A stretch of DNA of 64,000 nucleotides from Thermohalobaculum sp039030715. GTDB lineage: Bacteria > Pseudomonadota > Alphaproteobacteria > Rhodobacterales > Rhodobacteraceae. Where the stretch lies: contig JBCCDU010000007.1 in NCBI GenBank assembly GCA_039030715.1, positions 17,008-81,007 on the forward strand. Reading direction: 5' to 3'. The first letter of the stretch is position 1. Each line of letters begins with the position of its first letter. Shown here piece after piece: positions 8,380 through 15,725 of the stretch. The notes beneath the pieces are model-generated. The model made no database searches. It had not been told where the DNA came from and saw only the letters and a list, made by a program, of their open reading frames with translations. The position numbers and the translations under genes were made by a program.

Positions 8380-9600
8380 ATGTACGATGTCGACAAAATC
8401 CGCGCCGATTTTCCGATCCTTGGCCGCAAGGTTCATGACAATGTGGATCTGGTCTATCTGGACAATGGCGCGTCGGCGCAGAAACCTCATGCGGTGATCG
8501 ATGCGGTGACCCAGGCCTATTCCGCGGAATATGCCAATGTGCATCGGGGCCTGCATTTCCTGTCGAACCTGGCGACGGACAAATACGAGGCGGTGCGCGC
8601 CAAGATCGCGGGTTTTCTGGGCGCCAGGGATGAGGAGATTATCTTCACCTCCGGCTCGACGGAGGCGTTCAATCTGATCTCCTACGCTTGGGCCGCGCCC
8701 CGGTTGGAGCCGGGGGACGAGATCATCCTCAGCGTCATGGAGCATCATGCGAATATCGTGCCTTGGCACTTTCTGCGTGAACGCCAGGGGGTGGTGCTGA
8801 AGTGGCTGGATATCGATGTGAACGGCGATCTGGACCCGCAGGCGGTGATCGATGCGATGGGGCCGCGCACCAAGATGGTCTGCCTGACCCATATGTCCAA
8901 CGTGCTGGGCACGGTGGTCGACATCAAACCGATCTGCGAGGCAGCGCGCGCGCGCGGGATCGTGACGGTGATCGATGGCAGCCAGTCTGCGGTGCATATG
9001 CCGGTGGATGTCGCCGATCTGGGCTGCGATTTCTTCGCGATGACAGGGCACAAGCTCTACGGCCCCTCGGGCTCGGGTGCGCTCTTTGCCCGTGCCGACC
9101 GGATGGCCGAGATGCAACCCTTCATGGGCGGCGGCGATATGATCCATCAGGTCGCGAGGGAGGATGTGAGCTATACCTCCGGCCCGATGAAGTTCGAAGC
9201 GGGGACACCCCCTATCGTGCAGATGATCGGCCTGGGCGCTGCAATCGACTATGTCCAGGGGTTGGGTATGGGCGCCATTGCCGCGCATGAGGCGGATCTT
9301 GCGGTTTATGCCGGCGAGCGGCTGAACGGGATCAACTGGCTGACGGTGCATGGCCAGTCCAAGGGCAAGGGCGCGATTTTCTCGTTCTCGATGGACGGGG
9401 CGGCGCATCCTCATGACATCTCGACCATCATCGACCGCAAGGGCGTGGCGGTGCGCGCGGGCCATCACTGCGCCCAGCCCCTGATGACCCATCTGGGCGT
9501 CAGCGCAACCTGCCGGGCGAGCTTCGGCCTCTACAACACCCGCACCGAGGTCGATAAACTGGTCGATGCGCTGGAGCTTTGCCACGAGCTTTTCGGGTGA
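8380..9600 (+). CDS. sufS: SufS-type cysteine desulfurase
   Basis: 406-aa PLP enzyme, the length of Escherichia coli SufS, that supplies sulfur to the SUF scaffold. Motifs: YLDNGASAQKP, the EHHANIVPW histidine, TGHKLYGPSGSGAL with the PLP lysine, and RAGHHCAQPLM with the active-site cysteine in the short group II loop. ATG 8380 is chosen because GGAGGAG lies seven bases upstream and the protein then starts like SufS; ATG 8347 overlapping the previous stop would add 11 residues. Group II desulfurases usually need a SufE or SufU partner, and none is seen in this window. Confidence 0.95.
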   Translation: MYDVDKIRADFPILGRKVHDNVDLVYLDNGASAQKPHAVIDAVTQAYSAEYANVHRGLHFLSNLATDKYEAVRAKIAGFLGARDEEIIFTSGSTEAFNLISYAWAAPRLEPGDEIILSVMEHHANIVPWHFLRERQGVVLKWLDIDVNGDLDPQAVIDAMGPRTKMVCLTHMSNVLGTVVDIKPICEAARARGIVTVIDGSQSAVHMPVDVADLGCDFFAMTGHKLYGPSGSGALFARADRMAEMQPFMGGGDMIHQVAREDVSYTSGPMKFEAGTPPIVQMIGLGAAIDYVQGLGMGAIAAHEADLAVYAGERLNGINWLTVHGQSKGKGAIFSFSMDGAAHPHDISTIIDRKGVAVRAGHHCAQPLMTHLGVSATCRASFGLYNTRTEVDKLVDALELCHELFG

Positions 9601-9616
9601 CGAGAGAAGCGGAAAG

Positions 9617-10111
9617 ATGAACCGGCGCGACGGGCGACAGAAGCCGCCGCTTTATCGGAAGGTGAACACCCGTACCCATGGTGTGAAGCACGGTCATGGC
9701 GGCGAGGCGCGCTGGTCACGCAACACCAAGTCAGCGCAGCGCGATCAGAGTTCGCGCGGATCGATGCACTCGCACCATCGCCATGGGCGGGATTACACGC
9801 CGCTGTTCCGTTTCCTAATCTCGCGGGTTGGCGATCATTGGGACGATGTCTTCAGCGAAGCCGTTGCGCGCCTGGACAGCCCTGATCCGATCTTCTGGCT
9901 GGTCGCCCAGCGGCCCGAAGATCGCCAGCCCACGGTTCGCGTTGGGGAAAGCACCTATTATAGCGGGCTTTACATCGATGCAGAGAACCGGTTGGCAAAG
10001 GTGGATCCCGCTTTGCGGGTCGAACATCTGGAACCTTCCTGTCCCTGTTGCACCCATACATTCAACGGTGTGCGCTTTGTGAAACCCTATCGTCCCGCGC
10101 CGCGCGGTTGA
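9617..10111 (+). CDS. Hypothetical protein, 164 aa, at the end of the suf operon
   Basis: Unrecognised protein starting 16 bases after sufS. The N-terminal 60 residues are rich in Arg, Lys, His and Gly (NRRDGRQKPPLYRKVNTRTHG, then SMHSHHRHGRDY) and probably disordered. The rest looks folded: FRFLISRVGDHWDDVFSEA, IFWLVAQRP, STYYSGLYIDAENRL and a C-terminal SCPCCTHTFNGVRFV with a CxCC cluster. The cysteine group could bind metal or a cluster, which is conjecture. GAGAAGCGG upstream supports ATG 9617. Confidence 0.75.
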   Translation: MNRRDGRQKPPLYRKVNTRTHGVKHGHGGEARWSRNTKSAQRDQSSRGSMHSHHRHGRDYTPLFRFLISRVGDHWDDVFSEAVARLDSPDPIFWLVAQRPEDRQPTVRVGESTYYSGLYIDAENRLAKVDPALRVEHLEPSCPCCTHTFNGVRFVKPYRPAPRG

Positions 10112-10218
10112 TCGACGGGCGCAGCGCGCCAGTTCGTTTAGCGGGGCATGTCGATGTGAGGTGACCGCCCCACGAAGCTGAGGTAAAATCGCACAAACGG
10201 AATTGACACGGTGGAACG

Positions 10219-10830
10219 ATGATTACGCGTAGACAAGTTTTGACCGGCAGTGCCGGTTTCGCAGCGCTCACCTTGGCCGGTCCGGTCTGGGCCCTGGACG
10301 AGGACGCGGCGCTCGCCCATGTGAATGCCTCCATCGATGATATCGTTTCGCTGATGGCCGATGGCGGCGATGCGGATCAGATCTCGGCCCGACTTCTGGG
10401 CGTGATGGAGGAACGGCTGGCGCTGCCCTCGGTCGCGCGATTCGTGCTGGGGCGGGCGTGGCGTGATCTGAGCGACCAGCAGCAGACCCGCTTTACCCAG
10501 GCCCTGGCGGGGTCTGTCGCGCGCAGCTATGCGCGCCAGTTTTCCGAATTTAAGGTCGAGGAACAGAAGGTCCGCCAGACGATCTTTGTCGAGCGGGCCG
10601 TCGATGCGGGCCGCAAGGGCATTCTGGTGGAAACCCAGATCCGCCCGCCGGGCTTCCCGGTGGTGGATATGGATTATCTCGTCTCGGATCGTCCGGGAAA
10701 AGTCGCCATCGTAGATGTGGTGATCGAGGGGGTCTCGATGGCCGTGACCCAGCGCGACATCGTCGGCGGTATGCTGAACCGGCGGGGCGGAGATGTGGAA
10801 AAGTTGATCGCGGATCTAGATGCACTTTAG
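10219..10830 (+). CDS. MlaC/Ttg2D-like phospholipid-binding protein
   Basis: 203-aa exported protein of the MlaC (toluene tolerance Ttg2D) type, which shuttles phospholipids across the periplasm. The N-terminus ITRRQVLTGSAGFAALTLAG looks like a Tat signal (twin arginine, then a hydrophobic stretch, cleavage near VWA-LD). The body has the family pattern: RFVLGRAWRDLSDQQQTRF, then ARSYARQFSEF, ILVETQIRPPGFPVVDMDYLV and DVVIEGVSMAVTQRDI (each shown in part). It ends convergently with the acyltransferase gene, the two stops overlapping. It may belong functionally with the lipid genes downstream, but it lies outside the tight operon. Confidence 0.85.
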   Translation: MITRRQVLTGSAGFAALTLAGPVWALDEDAALAHVNASIDDIVSLMADGGDADQISARLLGVMEERLALPSVARFVLGRAWRDLSDQQQTRFTQALAGSVARSYARQFSEFKVEEQKVRQTIFVERAVDAGRKGILVETQIRPPGFPVVDMDYLVSDRPGKVAIVDVVIEGVSMAVTQRDIVGGMLNRRGGDVEKLIADLDAL

Positions 10831-11654
10831 GCGTGGCCTGAAAGACGGTCTTTCTCCGTGTTTAGCTGCGCTTCGATCATCGCGGCGAATTCGCGCGGCG
10901 GGATGCCGGGCGGATGGGCCTTCATGAAGCGCATTGTGACCGTGCCGGGGCGCTTCACCCCGAAACCGCGCGCCCAGAGCAACCCTGCATTCTGAACGAT
11001 CGGCACCACCTCCACCCCGCAATGGCGGTAAAGGATTTCGAGCCCGCGCTCGTATTCCCGCCGCTCGCCCGGGTCGACGCGTGTGCCTTCCGGGAAGATC
11101 AGGATCGAGCGCCCCTCGGCCAGCGACGCCTTGGCCTCGCGCAGCATCCGGCGAATATTCTGACCCGGAATGCCGCGGTCGACTGGGATCATCGGGGACT
11201 TTTCCAGGCCCCAGCCAAAGACCGGGATCTTCATCGCCGCTTTCTTCGTCACCACGTTCACGTCGCGGATGAACGAGGTGAGCGCGATGGATTCCCAATA
11301 GCTCTGATGGTTGCAGCAGAAGATCACCGGATGATCGGGAATGTTCTCGGTCCCCTCCAGCCGCCAGCGCACGCCCATGATCCATTTCGCGCCCCAGATG
11401 AACGCGGTGGACCATTGCCAAAGGATCAGCCGGACATGGGCGACCGGGCAGACAATCTTGAAATAGGTCAGGATCGCAATGCCGAAAGGCAGGCTGAGGA
11501 GCAGGACATAGATCTCGAAAATTCGGGTGCGCAGGGCTGCCTTGAAGCCGGGCGATGCGACCGGATGGGGCCGTGCCGAAGCCTTCGAAACGCTGGCCGA
11601 ACGCCCGGCCGAACCTGTGGCCGCGCTTTGCCGAAGTCCCTTCGCGTGCAGCAT
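10827..11654 (-). CDS. 1-acyl-sn-glycerol-3-phosphate acyltransferase (PlsC-like)
   Basis: PlsC-superfamily acyltransferase, about 275 aa. A membrane segment (IYVLLLSLPFGIAILTYF) near residue 50 is followed by the catalytic NHQSYWES, an H-x4-E variant of the usual H-x4-D, then PVDRG and the substrate motif FPEGTR. The start is uncertain: ATG 11654 gives a proline/serine-rich leader of about 40 residues, while an upstream GTG/TTG at 11777 extends it by 41 more. It faces away from the polyketide-type operon and shares the 11.65-12.07 kb divergent region with it. Likely role is phosphatidic acid synthesis or acylation of a cluster product; the second is inference. Confidence 0.88.
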   Translation of the reverse strand: MLHAKGLRQSAATGSAGRSASVSKASARPHPVASPGFKAALRTRIFEIYVLLLSLPFGIAILTYFKIVCPVAHVRLILWQWSTAFIWGAKWIMGVRWRLEGTENIPDHPVIFCCNHQSYWESIALTSFIRDVNVVTKKAAMKIPVFGWGLEKSPMIPVDRGIPGQNIRRMLREAKASLAEGRSILIFPEGTRVDPGERREYERGLEILYRHCGVEVVPIVQNAGLLWARGFGVKRPGTVTMRFMKAHPPGIPPREFAAMIEAQLNTEKDRLSGHA

Positions 11655-12065
11655 ACCAACCCTTGCCCGCAATCCGATCTCAGCCGAGATGACAAGCTTA
11701 AGCTGAATGCGACGGCAAAACAACTGGACGTACGCGTTACCGGCGCGCCGGACCGGCGCCATAGGGGCTTGCTGCAATGGAGATGTGATCGTGGCTACAA
11801 TGGATTTCCGGTACGGTTTTCGACGGTGGGGATTGCAACCCGACCCGCGTGTGGCACAGAACCTGTCATGCCATCACGATACTGATCTTCCGTTGCCTTA
11901 CCAGCCGTCGCCGCAGGAATCGGCGTAGCCGGTGTCGCCAGGGCCTTGATGCAGTGGCTCAGCCGCGGCCTCTGATCGCATCGGGTGCTGGCGCTTGACC
12001 TTCGTCGCGCGAACGCCTTTTGTGGGGATCGGGCAATCCCGCCCGGCTCAAGCGAGGCCGAAGAA
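11655..12065. other. Divergent intergenic region upstream of the polyketide-type operon
   Basis: About 410 bases between the PlsC-like gene (leftward) and the methyltransferase (rightward). Short frames here have no coherent protein character. It should hold the promoters for both directions. I see no confident sigma-70 boxes; the stretch around 11690-11830 is somewhat richer in A/T than the flanks. If the PlsC-like gene really starts at 11777 this region is correspondingly shorter. Confidence 0.5.
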
Positions 12066-12800
12066 ATGAGTGACAGCCGCAAGCCCTTCGTCGTGGGTGA
12101 ATATTACGCCAGCCCGGACGAGAAGCAGCAGTTCCTGCGCTCGATCTTCGACAAGACAGCGCCCTATTACGAGGGGATCGCGCGCTGGGGTTGGTTTGGC
12201 TCCGGCGGGGCCTATCGCAAATGGGCTCTGCGGCGCGCGGGTTTGCAACCGCATATGAAGGTGATCGATGTCGCCTCGGGCACGGGACCGGTGGCGCGGG
12301 CGATCCTGAGCATTGTGGACGGCCCGGATCAGGTGGTGTGCGTCGAACCCTCCGCGGGAATGATCGCGGAGTCGAAAAAGACAGTGCCCTCGGTCCATCA
12401 TCAGGCAACGGCCGAGAACCTGCCGGTGCCAGATGAGAGCTTCGATTTCCTCACCATGGGCTTCGCGCTGCGCCATGTGGACGACCTGGACGAGACGTTT
12501 CGCGAGTTTCGCCGGGTGATCAAGCCCGGCGGTAAGGTCTTCATCATGGATGTGACGATCCCGGAGAACGGGTTCGGCAAGTTCCTTTTCACCGCATATT
12601 TCAAGCATATCCTTCCGGCCTTCACGCTGGTCTTCTCGTGGAACCGCGAGGCTTACCGGCTGATGAAGTATTATTGGGAGACGATGGAGCAGATGACCCC
12701 GCGCGACGAGGTGGCGACCATCCTGCGTGAGGCGGGCTTCAAGACGGCCGAGCATAAGGTGCTGCTCGGCTGCTTCTCGGAGTATGAGGCGGTGCGCTGA
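12066..12800 (+). CDS. UbiE/COQ5-type SAM-dependent methyltransferase
   Basis: 244-aa class I methyltransferase. The SAM motif is VASGTGPVARAIL with the acidic ribose contact at VCVEPSAGM, followed by TAENLPVPDESFDFLTMGF (motif II) and ALRHVDDLDETFREFRRV, then PGGKVFIMDVTIP (motif III). The arrangement LRHV.D follows the UbiE/COQ5 family. It is the first gene of the plus-strand operon. A single methyltransferase is expected in aryl-polyene and related clusters, where it would methylate an aryl head group, but its substrate cannot be read from sequence. Its stop overlaps a CTG that probably starts the next gene. Confidence 0.9.
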   Translation: MSDSRKPFVVGEYYASPDEKQQFLRSIFDKTAPYYEGIARWGWFGSGGAYRKWALRRAGLQPHMKVIDVASGTGPVARAILSIVDGPDQVVCVEPSAGMIAESKKTVPSVHHQATAENLPVPDESFDFLTMGFALRHVDDLDETFREFRRVIKPGGKVFIMDVTIPENGFGKFLFTAYFKHILPAFTLVFSWNREAYRLMKYYWETMEQMTPRDEVATILREAGFKTAEHKVLLGCFSEYEAVR

Positions 12801-13531
12801 GCCAGCACAGCGCCGCCCTGATCCCCGCGCATAACGAGATCCACACGATCCGCGAGGTGGTGGAGGGCGCCATGCCCCATGTCGACCGGGTGTGGGTCGT
12901 GGATGACGGGTCAACCGACGGCACGTCAGCGGCGCTGGACGGGCTGGATATCGAGCTGATCCGCCATGACCAGAATCTCGGCAAGGGCGAACGGCTGGCA
13001 GAGGGACTGGCGCGGGCTTTCGATGCGGGTGCCAGCGTGGTGGTGACCCTGGATGCGGACGGGCAACATGACCCTGCGGCTATCCCGGCCTTTCTCGCGC
13101 GCGCGGCTGAGCAGCCCGGTGCGATTATCCTGGGCACCCGGTTCGGCGATACGCGCGAGATCCCCAAAGGAAGAGCCAGGGCGATCCGGTTCGGCAATTT
13201 TTTCATCGGCTGGGCCTGCGGTTGGCGCATCAGCGACGCGCAATGCGGCATGCGGCTCTACCCGGTTGCTTTCCATCACCATGTCGATGTGCCTCCGGGC
13301 AGGCGCCGCGGGTTTGTCTTCGAAACCGCAGCGCTGATGCATGCGGCGGAGGCCGGGTTGCCCTTTGCCGAAGTCCCCATCGCCGCGCGCTACAAGGGGT
13401 TTCAGCACCGGCCCAGCCATTTCCGACCGATTGCCGATTTCATGGCGATCTTCGGCGCGGTGACCGCGTTTCTGCTGAGCCGCCGCCTGCGAGTGCGTGG
13501 ACTTTCCCGCATGCTTGGCGTAGGGGAATGA
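12797..13531 (+). CDS. Family 2 glycosyltransferase (DPM1-like), probable CTG start
   Basis: GT-A fold glycosyltransferase of about 244 aa. Coding clearly begins before the first ATG/GTG: the bases from 12800 read SQHSAALIPAHNEIHTIREV, which is the canonical GT2 first strand (IPAHNE). The nucleotide-sugar motif VVDDGSTDGTSAA and the metal-binding TLDADGQHDPAAIP follow, with a C-terminal amphipathic region. The only start that includes the first strand is CTG 12797, which overlaps the previous stop as CTGA and has GAGG seven bases upstream. Starting at GTG 12857 would delete the first strand. Dolichol-phosphate-mannose-synthase-like enzymes usually use polyprenyl phosphate; in aryl-polyene-type clusters a GT2 is a common member and may glycosylate the product. 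Confidence 0.87.
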   Translation: MSQHSAALIPAHNEIHTIREVVEGAMPHVDRVWVVDDGSTDGTSAALDGLDIELIRHDQNLGKGERLAEGLARAFDAGASVVVTLDADGQHDPAAIPAFLARAAEQPGAIILGTRFGDTREIPKGRARAIRFGNFFIGWACGWRISDAQCGMRLYPVAFHHHVDVPPGRRRGFVFETAALMHAAEAGLPFAEVPIAARYKGFQHRPSHFRPIADFMAIFGAVTAFLLSRRLRVRGLSRMLGVGE

Positions 13532-13563
13532 GGTATTCCCTCTGAACCGGAAAGGGGCCGATT

Positions 13564-13983
13564 ATGACCACCAAACCTCGTTTCATGACTGTTTTGGCCG
13601 TCAGCATGGTGCTGGCCCTGGCAGGCTGCCGGGCCACACCGCTGCAGAATGTCGTCGATGCCAGCTATGGCAGCACGGCGTCCGCCCGCGCGCTTTCGCT
13701 GGAAGATTATCGCAAGGCGATCCTGCGCGCAGGCGCCAAGCGCAAATGGGTTTTCACCGACGCGGGGCCCGGCCATCTGATCGGCAATGTGAACGTGCGC
13801 GGCAAGCATGAGGCGACGGTCGATGTCTACTTCGATACCGAGCAGTTCTCGATCAGGCATCAATCCTCGCGCAATCTGAACTATGATGCGGCGAACCAGA
13901 CAATCCATCCGAACTTCAACACCTGGCTGCGTAATCTGGAGAGCGATATTCGCGCCGAGATCCAGATCCTGCGCGCGACCTGA
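13564..13983 (+). CDS. Conserved lipoprotein of the polyketide-type cluster
   Basis: 139-aa lipoprotein: signal peptide with lipobox LALAGC, so lipidated at Cys 22 or so, and no Asp at +2, consistent with the outer membrane. The mature part (LEDYRKAILRAGAKRKW, DAGPGHLIGNVNVRGKHEA, IRHQSSRNLNYD, IHPNFNTWLRNLESDI) fits a widespread small lipoprotein family that I recall without a named function: a helix with R-x-A-I/L, a beta meander, then NLNYD and a closing N-x-W-x-x-NL. AAAGGGG precedes ATG 13564. It lies 32 bases after the glycosyltransferase. Confidence 0.8.
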   Translation: MTTKPRFMTVLAVSMVLALAGCRATPLQNVVDASYGSTASARALSLEDYRKAILRAGAKRKWVFTDAGPGHLIGNVNVRGKHEATVDVYFDTEQFSIRHQSSRNLNYDAANQTIHPNFNTWLRNLESDIRAEIQILRAT

Positions 13984-13998
13984 GGCTGAAAGGCGGGG

Positions 13999-14316
13999 AT
14001 GACCCTTCCCGACCCGATCCGATGGTCGGCGCCAAGCGGCGTCCCTGCGGGGGCATCCTGTCTCGACGGGCATTTCCCGGGCAACCCGATTGTCCCCGGG
14101 GCCGTTCTGCTGGCCCATGCGGCGGACGTGCTGCACGGTCAGGGGCAGGCGATCGTCGCGATCCGGCGGATGAAATTCCTGCGCCCGCTGGGACCGGGTG
14201 TTCCGTTCGAAGTGCAGATCGACCCGTCGGCCCAGGGGGCACGGATCACCTGGCGCTCGGGCGGCGAGACACTGGCCGATGCGCGCGTTAGCCTGCGCGA
14301 CCTCGCGGGTGGCTGA
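13999..14316 (+). CDS. Hotdog-fold 3-hydroxyacyl-ACP dehydratase (ApeI/FabZ-like)
   Basis: 105-aa single hotdog domain. The motif HFPGNPIVPGAVLLAHAADV matches the FabA/FabZ active-site helix: the catalytic His is in HFPG, while the Glu of FabZ is replaced by the LLAHA segment, as I recall for short ApeI-type dehydratases. RMKFLRPLGPGVPFEVQ is the second half of the fold. It would dehydrate the growing ACP-bound chain, the step that generates conjugated double bonds. It overlaps the next gene by eight bases. Confidence 0.83.
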   Translation: MTLPDPIRWSAPSGVPAGASCLDGHFPGNPIVPGAVLLAHAADVLHGQGQAIVAIRRMKFLRPLGPGVPFEVQIDPSAQGARITWRSGGETLADARVSLRDLAGG

Positions 14317-15256
14317 GGCCACGCAGGAATGGGTCACCCAGGGCGAGGGCGGCACCAGGGGCGCGCTTCGGCTGATGCGCTGGTTGGGGCAGAACGTCCC
14401 CGGTCCTGCGTTGGACCCGCTGATCTGGCTGATTTCGCTGTTTTATACGCTACGCAGCGGGCGGGCCGCGACCCGGGCCTCGCGCGCCTATCTGCGCCGG
14501 GTGCTGGGCCGCGATCCCAGTTTTGCAGAATGCCACCGCCATGCGCGGACCTTCGCCCACGTCCTGCTGGACCGAGTGCGACTGCTGAGCGATGGTGTCG
14601 AGGGCTTCCGGATCGACCCTGCGGGCCAGAAGGTGATCGAGGATCTACACACAGAAGGCCGCGGCGCCGTGCTGCTCAGTGGCCATTTCGGCAGTTTCGA
14701 GAGCTTGCGCGCCTTCGACCGCTCGCTGCCCGGGATGCGCATCCGCTATCTGATGTATCCGGAAAACGCGCAGAAATCCTCGGCCTTGCTCGCGGAGTTG
14801 AACAGCGATGTGGCGGCGCGCGTGATCTCGCTGAAAAGCGGCCCGGATGCGATGCTGGAAGTGTTCGAGGCTCTGGATCAAGGCGAGTTCGTGGGCTTTC
14901 TGGGCGATCGGCTGCCCAGCCTCGAAAGCCGCTCTCACCTTTCGGTGGACTTCATGGACGGCACGATCCGGGTGCCGACCTCGCCCTATGTCGCGGCCCT
15001 GGTGGCGCGGGTTCCGGTAATCCTCTGTTTCGCGCCAAGGCTGGGGAGACAGCATTATGCCCCTTTGTTCACTGTCCTGCACGACGGCACCCATGTGCCG
15101 AGGGCCGAGCGTGACGCGACCTGCGCCGCGATGGCGCAAACTTACGCCGACACTTTGGAAGACCTTTGCCGCCAGCATCCTTATAACTGGTTCAATTTCT
15201 TCGACATCTGGGCGGGCGGAGACGACTTGCACAGCCCCGCTGCCGGCAAACGCTGA
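14309..15256 (+). CDS. LpxL/HtrB-type lysophospholipid acyltransferase
   Basis: 315-aa acyltransferase of the LpxL/HtrB superfamily. SGHFGSFES provides the H-x4-E catalytic pair; VGFLGDRLP and the family C-terminus QHPYNWFNFFDIW are also present. A hydrophobic segment near residues 30-45 (DPLIWLISLFYTL) should anchor it to the inner membrane. GTG 14309, eight bases before the previous stop, is the only upstream start that keeps the N-terminal region. Such acyltransferases are regular members of aryl-polyene-type clusters and probably attach the product to a lipid. Its last 200 bases may also encode the N-terminus of the next protein in another frame. Confidence 0.88.
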   Translation: MAEATQEWVTQGEGGTRGALRLMRWLGQNVPGPALDPLIWLISLFYTLRSGRAATRASRAYLRRVLGRDPSFAECHRHARTFAHVLLDRVRLLSDGVEGFRIDPAGQKVIEDLHTEGRGAVLLSGHFGSFESLRAFDRSLPGMRIRYLMYPENAQKSSALLAELNSDVAARVISLKSGPDAMLEVFEALDQGEFVGFLGDRLPSLESRSHLSVDFMDGTIRVPTSPYVAALVARVPVILCFAPRLGRQHYAPLFTVLHDGTHVPRAERDATCAAMAQTYADTLEDLCRQHPYNWFNFFDIWAGGDDLHSPAAGKR

Positions 15257-15725
15257 GGTCGCACTGGCAGCGCGGATCGTGGCCGATGGTGGGAAGATGA
15301 TTGCCTATCGAGAGGAGATCTTCCATCCCGGATTGCTGACCCCTGTGATAGCCACCGGCCTGCTGCGCGAGGCGCGCAATGGCTGGCTGGTGCGCGAGCA
15401 GACTACGCCCGTGGTGGAGACTACGCGACTGGGTGAGACCTTCCTGTCGGTGGAGGGGGCGGCCGGTCCCAACCTGCTGCCGATCCCGGACAGTTTGCGC
15501 CCGACGATCACCGCGATGCGTGCTTTGGTGCGGGGCGATACGTTGGCATTGCGAAAGGCGTTCGCTCTAGAGCTCAGCGACGCTCCGGAAGGCTGGCGCC
15601 TCGACCTTACGCAACCGGGCGCGGACCGTCTGGCCATTCTAGGCTGCGGCGATGTCGTGCGGGCATTTGAAATCGCCCCGGTCGAGGGCGCGCGCCGCGT
15701 GCTGCATTTCGGGGACGCCGGATGA
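15057..15725 (+). CDS. LolA-like periplasmic lipoprotein/lipid carrier, start uncertain
   Basis: The region from about 15240 to the stop encodes a LolA-like fold: a first helix (VALAARIVADGGKMIAYREE), strands VIATGLLREARNGWLVRE and VVETTRLGETFLSVEG, and RRVLHFGDAG at the end. LolA-type proteins in MMPL clusters are periplasmic, so a signal peptide is expected. No ATG/GTG/TTG lies in frame between 15100 and 15279, and GTG 15279 would cut into the first helix. ATG 15057 has GGGGAG eight bases upstream and gives a 222-aa product with a basic stretch, a hydrophobic run (FAASILITGSIS) and a possible cleavage after GRA. That start overlaps the acyltransferase gene by 200 bases. ATG 15093 is another choice. 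Function: shuttle of the hydrophobic product or of lipoproteins. Confidence 0.75.
   Translation: MPLCSLSCTTAPMCRGPSVTRPAPRWRKLTPTLWKTFAASILITGSISSTSGRAETTCTAPLPANAEVALAARIVADGGKMIAYREEIFHPGLLTPVIATGLLREARNGWLVREQTTPVVETTRLGETFLSVEGAAGPNLLPIPDSLRPTITAMRALVRGDTLALRKAFALELSDAPEGWRLDLTQPGADRLAILGCGDVVRAFEIAPVEGARRVLHFGDAG

Noticed and set aside
11707..11928. 73-codon frame in the divergent region before the methyltransferase
   Set aside because: Composition is irregular, no ribosome site, and nothing suggests a domain; more likely promoter DNA.
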